DNA of 8,346 nucleotides from Chloroflexota bacterium. Lineage in GTDB: Bacteria > Chloroflexota > UBA6077 > CF-72. The stretch lies in contig JAFAPL010000451.1 of assembly GCA_019247135.1 (NCBI GenBank), positions 1-8,346 of the forward strand, read 5' to 3'. The notes beneath the pieces were generated by a model that did not search any database, was not told the origin of the DNA, and saw only the letters and a program-made list of their open reading frames with translations. A program made the position numbers and the translations under genes. This document shows positions 1 to 5,650 of the stretch, in pieces (within the stretch, counting starts at the first letter, position 1; every line of letters begins with the position of its first letter).

Positions 1-1
1 A

Positions 2-277
2 CACGGGCGCGATCCGAACTGGGGTCGCATCTTCTGCGCCGTCGGTTACTCCGGCGCTCGGGTCGACGCGCTCAAGGCGTCCCTCTGGATCGGCGACGTG
101 CAGATCGCTCGCGACGGCGTGAGCGTCGGGGCGTCGGTTGAAGCCGCAAGCGCCCAGATGGCCGGAACGGAAGTGCAGATCCGCGTCGACCTCGGCCTGG
201 GCCAGGCAGCCGCTCGCGCGTGGGGCTGCGACCTGACCGAGGCCTACGTCGTCGAAAACAGCGCGTACACGACCTGA
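2..277 (+). CDS. argJ: ArgJ bifunctional ornithine acetyltransferase / N-acetylglutamate synthase, C-terminal part
   Basis: Only the last 91 codons lie in the window; the gene begins upstream. ArgJ transfers the acetyl group from N-acetylornithine to glutamate, closing the cyclic arginine pathway; bifunctional forms can also use acetyl-CoA. The reading frame starting at base 2 opens with HGRDPNWGRIFCAVGYSGA, the conserved GRDPNWGRI region of the beta chain. It ends with RAWGCDLTEAYVVENSAYTT, matching the typical ArgJ C-terminus (AWGCDLT-x-x-Y-V ... N-x-x-YTT). The autocleavage Thr and the N-terminal alpha chain are outside the window. The stop TGA is 3 nt before the argB start, so the two are surely cotranscribed. 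Identity is confident. Whether it is mono- or bifunctional cannot be told from this fragment. Confidence 0.95.
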   Translation, partial: HGRDPNWGRIFCAVGYSGARVDALKASLWIGDVQIARDGVSVGASVEAASAQMAGTEVQIRVDLGLGQAAARAWGCDLTEAYVVENSAYTT

Positions 278-280
278 GCC

Positions 281-1141
281 GTGAGCCTCACCGACCTCTC
301 GACCGATCAGAAGACTGACGCGCTCCTTGAAGCGCTGCCATACATCTGTGAGTACGTCGGCAAAACGGTCGTGGTGAAAGTCGGCGGGTCGGTCGGCGAC
401 GAGGGTACCGTCCTCGACGACGTCATCTGGCTCAAACGCCTCGGCATCAACCCCGTCATCGTCCACGGGGGCGGCCCGCAGATTTCAGAACGCCTGCAAC
501 GTCTGGGGGTCGAGACCCATTTCGTCGAGGGTCGCCGCTACACGGACGCGGCGACGCTGGAAGTCGTCCACGAAGTGCTCATGCGCATCAACGGCGCATT
601 CGTCTCATACCTGAATGGCCGCAGCGTGCCCGCCTGGGGCTGCAATGGCCTGGACGGCCAGATGCTCCAGGCCCGCTTGCGTGACGAGCGCCTCGGCCTG
701 GTCGGCGAGGTCGAAGCCGTCCATCTGCGGCCCATCGAGTCGCTGGTCGAAGAAGGCTACGTCGTGGTGATCGCGCCGCTGGCCGCTGGCCCTGAGGCGC
801 AGCCGCTCAACGTGAACGCAGACACGGTCGCGGGCGAAATCGCACGCGCGCTGAACGCCGACAAATTCGTGCTGTTCACTGACGTGCCCGGCGTCCTCGA
901 CAATGCTGGTCGTGTCGCTCCAGAGCTCTCGCGTGCCCAGGTCGAAGAGATGCTCCAGGACGGCACGATCACAGGAGGCATGATCCCCAAGATCCAGGCG
1001 TGCTTGCGCGCGCTGGAGACCGTCCCACGCGCACACGTGCTGGACGGTCGAGTGCCCCACGCCTTGATCCGCGAGCTATTCACTCGCGAAGGTGTGGGCA
1101 CGATGCTAACCACCGACAACCGCGAAGGAGCCACCGCATGA
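281..1141 (+). CDS. argB: N-acetylglutamate kinase
   Basis: Phosphorylates N-acetylglutamate with ATP, the second step of arginine synthesis, in the cytoplasm. The 286-aa product has the amino-acid kinase fold signatures: VVKVGGS (31-37, Lys33 binding the phosphates), the glycine loop VHGGGPQ (61-67), the substrate segment LNVNADTVA (176-184), FTDVPGVL (199-206) and GGMIPK (232-237). Before the first strand sits a helix with LLEALPYI and VGKT (15-29). This N-helix is known from hexameric, arginine-inhibited enzymes such as those of Thermotoga and Pseudomonas. The C-terminal AHVLDGRVPHALIRELFT segment (251-268) matches the arginine-site region. I infer feedback inhibition by arginine. The start is GTG, 3 nt after argJ, with no clear Shine-Dalgarno sequence, so translation is probably coupled to argJ. 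No alternative start fits, because the N-helix needs nearly the whole frame. The end overlaps argD by 4 nt (ATGA). Confidence 0.96.
   Translation: MSLTDLSTDQKTDALLEALPYICEYVGKTVVVKVGGSVGDEGTVLDDVIWLKRLGINPVIVHGGGPQISERLQRLGVETHFVEGRRYTDAATLEVVHEVLMRINGAFVSYLNGRSVPAWGCNGLDGQMLQARLRDERLGLVGEVEAVHLRPIESLVEEGYVVVIAPLAAGPEAQPLNVNADTVAGEIARALNADKFVLFTDVPGVLDNAGRVAPELSRAQVEEMLQDGTITGGMIPKIQACLRALETVPRAHVLDGRVPHALIRELFTREGVGTMLTTDNREGATA
1125..1130 (+). promoter_or_regulatory. Shine-Dalgarno sequence of argD
   Basis: AAGGAG lies within the last codons of argB, 7 nt before the ATG at 1138. It is the clearest ribosome binding site in the window. It decides the argD start against an in-frame upstream extension to position 1000, which would run through argB. 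Confidence 0.85.
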
Positions 1142-2379
1142 CCCTCACGTCCGCACGGCCGAAGTCCAGCGCCGATTGGATCGCCATCGAGCAGGCCACC
1201 TTCTTCCCAAACCGTCGGCCGCCGATCGTCCTCGAGCGTGGCCAGGGTTGCCGTGTCTGGGACGTCGAAGGCCGCGAGTACCTCGACATGATCGCTGGCA
1301 TCGCCGTGGTCTCGCTGGGGCACTGCAGCCCGGTGGTTCAGAAAGCCCTCGCGGAGCAGTCCGCCAGGTTGATCCAGGTCTCCAATCTCTTCTACAGCAT
1401 TCCCCAGCTCGAGCTCGCCCAGCTGCTCATCTCGCACTCCCATTTTCATCGCGTGTTCTTCGGCAACTCAGGCGCCGAGGCAAATGAGGGCGCGCTGAAG
1501 CTCGCGCGCAAGTGGGGCAAGAAGAATCGCAACGGTGCATTCGCGATCGTCACGGCCGAGCACGGCTTTCACGGTCGAACCCTCGCAACCGTGACCGCGA
1601 CTGGCAAGGACCAGTACATGCAGCCGTTCGCACCGCTGCCCGAGGGCTTTCTGCATGTCCCGTTCAACGACATGGATGCGCTCGAGCGGATCACCGACGA
1701 GACCACGACTGCCGTCATGCTCGAAGCTATCCAGGGCGAGAGCGGTGTGCACGTCGCTACCGACAGCTATCTGCGTGACGTCCAGGACTTCTGCAAGGCC
1801 AAGAACCTGCTGTTCATTCTGGACGAGGTGCAGACAGGCATCGGCCGCCTCGGCACGCTGTTCGGATATGAGAAATGGGGTGTCAAGCCCGACATCATCA
1901 CGCTTGCGAAAGGCCTCGGCGGCGGAGTCCCAATCGGGGCCGTGCTGGCCACCGAAGAAGCGGGCGTGTTCGAGCCAGGCGACCACGGGTCGACCTTCGG
2001 CGGCAACCCGTTGATGACGCACGTCGGGTTCGCCGTGGTGACCTACATCCTGGAAAACGACGTGCTCGGAAACGTGAACCGCGTGGGTGCGTTCTTGAAG
2101 GCCGGCCTCGAGCGCCTTCGCGCGGAGCAACCGCTCATCCAGTCCGTGCGCGGCGAGGGCCTGTTGCTGGCCATGGACCTGACGGCCGAGCGTGCGCCTG
2201 ACGTGGTCCGCCTCGGGCTCGACGAGGGCATTCTGCTGAATGCAACGGGCCCGACGACGATCCGCCTGGCCCCGCCGTTGACGCTTACCCAGACCGAAGC
2301 CGAGGAAGCACTGGACAAAATCAAGCGCAGCCTCGCCCGCCTGGACGCCCCCGAGGTGACCCGCCCCGCAGCAGGCTGA
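1138..2379 (+). CDS. argD: Acetylornithine aminotransferase (class III, PLP-dependent)
   Basis: Converts N-acetylglutamate semialdehyde plus glutamate to N-acetylornithine and 2-oxoglutarate; the same family often also acts as succinyldiaminopimelate aminotransferase in lysine synthesis. The 413-aa product is of normal length. Visible motifs: SLGHCSP (59-65), the phosphate-binding FGNSGAEANEGALKLAR (108-124), GFHGRTLATVTATG (143-156), FILDEVQTGIGR (226-237, Asp229 contacting the PLP ring), and TLAKGLGGGVPIGA (255-268), in which Lys258 should carry the PLP Schiff base. STFGGNPL follows at 285-292. The frame is open upstream to 1000, but the ATG at 1138 overlaps the argB stop as ATGA and has a strong AAGGAG 7 nt before it, so that start is chosen. 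It is the last gene on this strand before the repeat array. Related class III transaminases (GabT, ornithine aminotransferase) look similar, but the argJ-argB context settles the assignment. Confidence 0.95.
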   Translation: MTLTSARPKSSADWIAIEQATFFPNRRPPIVLERGQGCRVWDVEGREYLDMIAGIAVVSLGHCSPVVQKALAEQSARLIQVSNLFYSIPQLELAQLLISHSHFHRVFFGNSGAEANEGALKLARKWGKKNRNGAFAIVTAEHGFHGRTLATVTATGKDQYMQPFAPLPEGFLHVPFNDMDALERITDETTTAVMLEAIQGESGVHVATDSYLRDVQDFCKAKNLLFILDEVQTGIGRLGTLFGYEKWGVKPDIITLAKGLGGGVPIGAVLATEEAGVFEPGDHGSTFGGNPLMTHVGFAVVTYILENDVLGNVNRVGAFLKAGLERLRAEQPLIQSVRGEGLLLAMDLTAERAPDVVRLGLDEGILLNATGPTTIRLAPPLTLTQTEAEEALDKIKRSLARLDAPEVTRPAAG

Positions 2380-2387
2380 GTCGACCC

Positions 2388-2502
2388 TTCGGCTCGAGAG
2401 AGCGCCAGCCCGCAAGCTCCGCCCGACAACGCCCCTGTGCAGCGTTCTAGCTCGCCGCCAGCTGGTGCTGAAACCCACTTTGTCAACCTTGAGAAGTTGA
2501 AC
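2388..2502. repeat. Repeat unit A (first copy, CTCC subtype)
   Basis: Begins 8 nt after the argD stop. It has GCAAGCTCC and TTTGTC, marking the same subtype as units C and E. It is the shortest full unit because the sequence between GCCGCCA and GCTGG lacks the extra bases seen later. The central palindrome is reduced to CCAGCTGG (2458-2465) and the second one is degenerate (CAACCTTGAGAAGTTG), so its hairpins are the weakest of the array. The bases just before it (AGTCGACCC, starting at the last base of the argD stop) resemble a decayed end of a preceding unit. Confidence 0.9.
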
Positions 2503-2622
2503 CGTCGGCTCGAGACAGCGCCAGCCCGCAAGATCCGCTCGACAACTTCGTCCGCAGCGTTCTAGCTTGCCGGCACGCGAGCTGGCGCTGAAACTCAGCT
2601 TGCCAACTTCCAGAAGTTGAAC
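2503..2622. repeat. Repeat unit B (ATCC subtype)
   Basis: Carries GCAAGATCC and CTTGCC, shared with unit D; unit F also has the GATCC marker. The central palindrome is damaged (CGCGAGCTGGCG, one mismatched pair). The second is intact: CAACTTC-CA-GAAGTTG at 2604-2619, a 7-bp stem. Confidence 0.9.
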
Positions 2623-2748
2623 ATTCGGCCCGAGAGAGCGCCAGCCCGCAAGCTCCGCTCGACAACGCCGCTGTCTCTGCAAAGTTCTCGCCTGCGCGCA
2701 CCGCCAGCTGGCGCTGAAACTCAGCTTGTCAACTTCCAGAAGTTGAAG
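2623..2748. repeat. Repeat unit C (CTCC subtype)
   Basis: The longest unit (126 bp), with a divergent middle (GTCTCTGCAAAGTTCTCGCC) in which the usual TTCTAG is lost. The central palindrome CGCCAGCTGGCG lies at 2702-2713. The second reaches 8-bp arms, TCAACTTC-CA-GAAGTTGA, at 2729-2746. Confidence 0.9.
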
Positions 2749-2870
2749 ATTCGGCTCGAGACAGCGCCAGCCCGCAGGATCCGCTCGACAACGTACCTGT
2801 GCAGCGTTCTAGCTCGCCGCCAGCGCCAGATGGCGCTGAAACTCAGCTTGCCAACTTCCAGAAGTTGAAC
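2749..2870. repeat. Repeat unit D (ATCC subtype)
   Basis: Carries GCAGGATCC and CTTGCC. The central inverted repeat has 8-bp arms, CAGCGCCA-GA-TGGCGCTG, at 2821-2838. The second is CAACTTC-CA-GAAGTTG at 2852-2867. Confidence 0.9.
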
Positions 2871-2992
2871 CTTTGGCTCGAGGCAGCGCCAGCCCGCAAG
2901 CTCCGCCCGACAACGCCCCTGTGCAGCGTTCTAGCTCGCCGCCAGCGCCAGCTGGCGCTGAAACTCAGCTTGTCAACTTGCAGAAGTTGACG
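2871..2992. repeat. Repeat unit E (CTCC subtype, most symmetric palindromes)
   Basis: Contains a perfect 18-bp palindrome, CAGCGCCAGCTGGCGCTG, at 2943-2960, and an inverted repeat with 8-bp arms, GTCAACTT-GCAG-AAGTTGAC, at 2972-2991. Its first half is nearly identical to unit A (GCAAGCTCCGCCCGACAACG, then CCCCTGTGCAGCG). Confidence 0.92.
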
Positions 2993-3070
2993 ACTCGGCT
3001 CGAAGCAGCGCCAGCCCGCACGATCCGCTCGACAACGCCCCTGTGCAGCGTTCTAGCTCGCGGGCAGCGC
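2993..3070. repeat. Repeat unit F (partial; overlaps the end of the ABC transporter gene)
   Basis: Matches the first two thirds of a unit (ATCC subtype, GCACGATCC) through GTTCTAGCTCGC and CAGCGCC, then ends in coding sequence. On the minus strand the CTA of its TTCTAG is the TAG stop of the ABC transporter gene. The last five or so codons of that gene therefore lie in repeat sequence. Both palindromes are absent from this truncated copy. Confidence 0.85.
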
Positions 3071-4780
3071 CGCCGCCGAAGCGCGTTCGCGGGTGAGTGC
3101 AAACCTCGTCTCGTGAAAATCACCGACCCGCGGACGATGCGCAATACTCACGATCGCCGCATTCGGCAAGCGCTGCCCCAATAACTCATAGAGGTGCGCC
3201 TCCGCCTCCTCGTCCAGCGCCGCCGTCGCCTCGTCGAGGAACAGCCAATCTGGCTGATGCAGGATCGCCCGCGCGATCGCCAGCCGCTGCTGCTCGCCCG
3301 GGCTGAGCTGCATGCTCCAGTTCTGCACATCGTCCAGGCGATCGACGAAGCCTTCCAGGCCGCACTCACGCAGCACCTCGATGATCGCGGCGTCGTCGAA
3401 CTCCCGAGCGTGCGCCGGATACGTGACCGCCGCGCGCAGCGTCGCGATCGGGATATACGGCCTCTGTGGCAGGAACAGGGTACGCGCCCGCGCCGGCACC
3501 TCGACCTTGCCTGATCCGAACGGCCAGATGCCCGCGAGCGCGCGGAACAACGTGCTCTTGCCGGACCCGGTCGGACCCGTGATGAGCAGATGCTGACCCG
3601 GAGCGATGTCCAGGTTGGTCTCGGGCACGATCACTCGCCCGTCAGGTAGCGCCAGGCTCAGGTTTGATGCGCGCAAGGCGGTGACGCCATCGGAGACGAC
3701 CTCGATCCCGCGCGCTCGTGACATCTCGGTCCTGGCGGTGCTCATGGCATCCTGGAAAGTCACCAGACGGTCGACGCTGGCTTTCCACGCCGCGAGCCCC
3801 GAGTAGTTCTCGACGAACCAGGACAGCGAGCTCTGCACCTGCCCGAACGCGTCCGCGGTTTGCGTCAGCACACCCAGCGTGATCTCACCCAGAAAGTACC
3901 GCGGTGCTGCCACGAGTATCGGGAAGATGTTGGCCAACTGGTCGTAGCCCGCCGTGAGGAACGTCAGGTTCTTGGTGTAGTGCATCAACTGCCACCAGTT
4001 GCGACGGATGTTTTCGAAGCGATCGCTGAGCGCGGCGTTTTCCACCGGCTCACCTCGATACAGGGCCACCCCTTCGGCGTTCTCCCGCAAGCGAACCAGA
4101 CCGAAGCGGAAGTCGGCTTCGAAGCGCTGTTGTTGGAAGTTCAACGGAATCAAAGGCCGACCGATGAGGTGGGTCAGGAGGCTTCCCGCGATGGCGTACG
4201 CGATCGCTACCCAGACCATGTAGCCAGGGATCTCCAGGCCGAAGATGGTGATCGCCCCGGAAATCACCCACAAGATGGTGACGAACGACACCAACGTGAC
4301 CGCCGAAGACAACAACCCCAGCGCCAGGTCAAGGGTGTTCGAGGTGAACAGTCGCAGGTCTTCCGCGATACGTTGGTCGGGGTTGTCGGTTCGTCGGTCG
4401 ACGACTTCCAGTCGGTAATAGACCTCGTTCCCGAGCCAGTCGTCGAGGTAGCGGTGCGTCATCCACATGCGCCAGCGCATCTGGAGCATGAGGGTCCAGT
4501 AGCGGCGGCCGACAGCGGCAAGAATGTACAGCCCGGCGATGACCGAGAACTGCAGCAGAAGCGGCCCAAATGCCTCGAAGTCTTTGTTCTGCAGGGCCTC
4601 GAAGAACTGACGGTTCCAGTTGTTGTAGAGGACCGACAGAAGCACGAGCCCCAGCGTCAATAGGACGATCACGCCGAGCAGGACGCGTGCGCGCCACCGC
4701 TCCTCAGAGCGCCAATAGGGCCCGGCGAGCCCCCAGGCCCGTTTGATGACGTGGATAGCTTCGGCGAATCGCGCGCGCAT
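3053..4780 (-). CDS. YddA/COG4178-type ABC transporter, fused permease and ATPase
   Basis: A 575-aa half-transporter of the ABC_membrane_2 (SbmA/BacA-like) family with its own ATPase, expected to act as a homodimer in the cytoplasmic membrane. Hydrophobic segments are visible at about 33-52, 74-91, 150-174, 185-207 and 272-295. The membrane domain includes NNWNRQFFEAL (53-63), a conserved-looking family segment. The ATPase domain has Walker A GPTGSGKST (402-410), Q-loop Gln439, signature LSPGEQQRLAIARA (492-505), Walker B LFLDE (513-517) and switch His548. Relatives import vitamin B12 or peptides (Mycobacterium Rv1819c, BacA), but the substrate here is unknown. The ATG lies 15 nt after prmC with no well-placed Shine-Dalgarno sequence, so it probably belongs to the hisS-prfA-prmC transcript. 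Its TAG stop and last residues (about ALPAS) lie inside the final tandem repeat. Confidence 0.9.
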   Translation of the reverse strand: MRARFAEAIHVIKRAWGLAGPYWRSEERWRARVLLGVIVLLTLGLVLLSVLYNNWNRQFFEALQNKDFEAFGPLLLQFSVIAGLYILAAVGRRYWTLMLQMRWRMWMTHRYLDDWLGNEVYYRLEVVDRRTDNPDQRIAEDLRLFTSNTLDLALGLLSSAVTLVSFVTILWVISGAITIFGLEIPGYMVWVAIAYAIAGSLLTHLIGRPLIPLNFQQQRFEADFRFGLVRLRENAEGVALYRGEPVENAALSDRFENIRRNWWQLMHYTKNLTFLTAGYDQLANIFPILVAAPRYFLGEITLGVLTQTADAFGQVQSSLSWFVENYSGLAAWKASVDRLVTFQDAMSTARTEMSRARGIEVVSDGVTALRASNLSLALPDGRVIVPETNLDIAPGQHLLITGPTGSGKSTLFRALAGIWPFGSGKVEVPARARTLFLPQRPYIPIATLRAAVTYPAHAREFDDAAIIEVLRECGLEGFVDRLDDVQNWSMQLSPGEQQRLAIARAILHQPDWLFLDEATAALDEEAEAHLYELLGQRLPNAAIVSIAHRPRVGDFHETRFALTRERASAAALPAS

Positions 4781-4784
4781 GTTT

Positions 4785-4804
4785 TCGGCTGAACCTTAAG
4801 CCGA
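4785..4804 (-). other. Short stem-loop across the prmC stop, before the transporter start
   Basis: Arms TCGGCT and AGCCGA (6 bp) enclose an 8-nt loop. On the minus strand the TAA stop of prmC and an AAGG lie in or beside the loop, and the transporter ATG follows 4 nt after the second arm. It has no U-tract, so it is not a normal intrinsic terminator. It may be chance, or it may affect initiation at the next gene. Confidence 0.3.
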
Positions 4805-5650
4805 GCGCACGGTCTCGACAAGATACCGCTGGACGCGCACCGCGCGGTCGTAGCCGCCGCCGTCCTGATGGATCGTTACGCTCGCGTCTGGGTACAGCTG
4901 ACGTGCGAGGCAGGCGATCGGCTGTGCCTGTTCTTCCTCGTCCAGCTCGACAACCAGTTCGCCGCCGGGCGCAAGCAGCCGCCGTGCGTCCTGCAACAAG
5001 CGCTCGATCAATTCCGTCCCGCGTTGCCCGCCGTAGATCGCGACATGCGGCTCATAGTCGCGCACATCACTCGGAAGCTCGCGACCATCCGGCACGTACG
5101 GCAGGTTGGCTAGCAGAACGTGTATTGGCCCGCGCAGGCCTTCGACTAAATCCATTTGCGCAAACTCGACGCGCGCCGCACATCCCGCGGCATTCTCGCG
5201 CGCTAACGTCAGCGCTTCGTACGACACATCTGTCGCGAGCACCGCAAGCACCGGGCAACCGACACTCAAAGCAACACAGATGGCTACGGCGCCCGAGCCA
5301 GTGCCGACTTCGACTACTCGAACCGCCGTTGTGCCGAAGCGACGAACGGCTTCAACCCCGAGATCGACGAGTAGCTCCGTTTCGGGTCTGGGAATGAGCG
5401 CCCGACGGTCCACTCGGAACGTCCGCCCATAGAACTCGCGCTCACCGAGCACATAGGCGATTGGCTCGGCCGCCGCGCGCCGCTCGACGACGGCCGCGAA
5501 GGCTTGTTCCTGTGCTGGCGTGACCTCGCGCTCGGGATGCGCGAGGAGCGTGACGCGCTCCGAAGACATAGCGTGCGCGAGCAGCAGCTGTGCCTCCAGC
5601 CGCGACCCGAGCCGACGCGCGGCATCGTCGATCGCGTCCCCGACGCGCAT
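4796..5650 (-). CDS. prmC: Peptide chain release factor N5-glutamine methyltransferase
   Basis: Methylates the glutamine of the GGQ loop in RF1 and RF2 using S-adenosylmethionine, which improves peptide release. From the ATG at 5650 the product is 284 aa, normal for PrmC/HemK. An N-terminal helical domain is followed by LIPRPETELLV (85-95), a PrmC hallmark, then the SAM-binding EVGTGSGAVAI (114-124) and ATDVSYEAL (139-147). The substrate-binding motif is NLPYVPD at 182-188, where PrmC normally has NPPY; the Leu is unusual. The segment YEPHVAIYGGQRG (199-211) corresponds to the usual YEP-x-x-AL-x-GG-x-x-G. A GTG at 5653 is an alternative start adding one residue. Either way the start overlaps the prfA stop (GTGATG), so translation is coupled. 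The placement right after its substrate gene prfA is the classic arrangement. Confidence 0.95.
   Translation of the reverse strand: MRVGDAIDDAARRLGSRLEAQLLLAHAMSSERVTLLAHPEREVTPAQEQAFAAVVERRAAAEPIAYVLGEREFYGRTFRVDRRALIPRPETELLVDLGVEAVRRFGTTAVRVVEVGTGSGAVAICVALSVGCPVLAVLATDVSYEALTLARENAAGCAARVEFAQMDLVEGLRGPIHVLLANLPYVPDGRELPSDVRDYEPHVAIYGGQRGTELIERLLQDARRLLAPGGELVVELDEEEQAQPIACLARQLYPDASVTIHQDGGGYDRAVRVQRYLVETVRSA

Larger units (their letters stand above)
2388..3070. repeat. Tandem array of about 5.6 units of roughly 120 bp between two convergent genes
   Basis: The entire gap between argD and the convergent ABC transporter gene is made of direct repeats. The shared segment GCGCCAGCCCGC starts at 2402, 2518, 2638, 2764, 2886 and 3008, so spacings are 116, 120, 126, 122 and 122 bp. 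A typical unit contains, in order: TTCGGCTCGAG, AGCGCCAGCCCGCA, CTCCGC or ATCCGC, CGACAACGCC, GCAGCGTTCTAGCTCGCC, a palindrome around CCAGCTGG, AAACTCAGCTTG, and a second palindrome CAACTTCCAGAAGTTG. Most of each unit is conserved, so there are no unique spacers. The last unit runs into the 3' end of the transporter gene. Unit length is mostly not a multiple of three and reading frames change between units, so coding is unlikely. Its role is unknown. A bidirectional terminator or insulator, a minisatellite, or a source of structured RNA are possible. Confidence 0.95.

Noticed and set aside
1000..1137. Upstream extension of argD to an earlier start at 1000
   Set aside because: It would read out of frame through argB; the ATG at 1138 has a strong Shine-Dalgarno sequence and an ATGA overlap.
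1468..2682. 404-aa minus-strand frame opposite argD and the array
   Set aside because: It is the antisense shadow of argD, whose motifs are complete on the plus strand; its N-terminus is made of repeat translation.
2388..3070. CRISPR array
   Set aside because: The period is about 120 bp and nearly the whole unit is conserved, so there are no unique spacers; no cas genes are nearby.
2388..3070. Integron cassette array with attC sites
   Set aside because: Units follow one another with no gene cassette between them, the palindromes are short, and no integrase is seen in the window.
2617..3184. Overlapping plus-strand frames in the array giving repeated peptides (APARK-x-R-x-TTPLCSVLAR)
   Set aside because: Unit lengths are mostly not multiples of three, so frames switch and break between units. 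There are no ribosome sites, and the open frames follow from high GC and repeat content.
3860..4663. 267-aa plus-strand frame opposite the ABC transporter
   Set aside because: The composition is that of a reverse-complement reading (rich in R, Q, D, H, with no domain), while the minus strand has a complete ABC protein.
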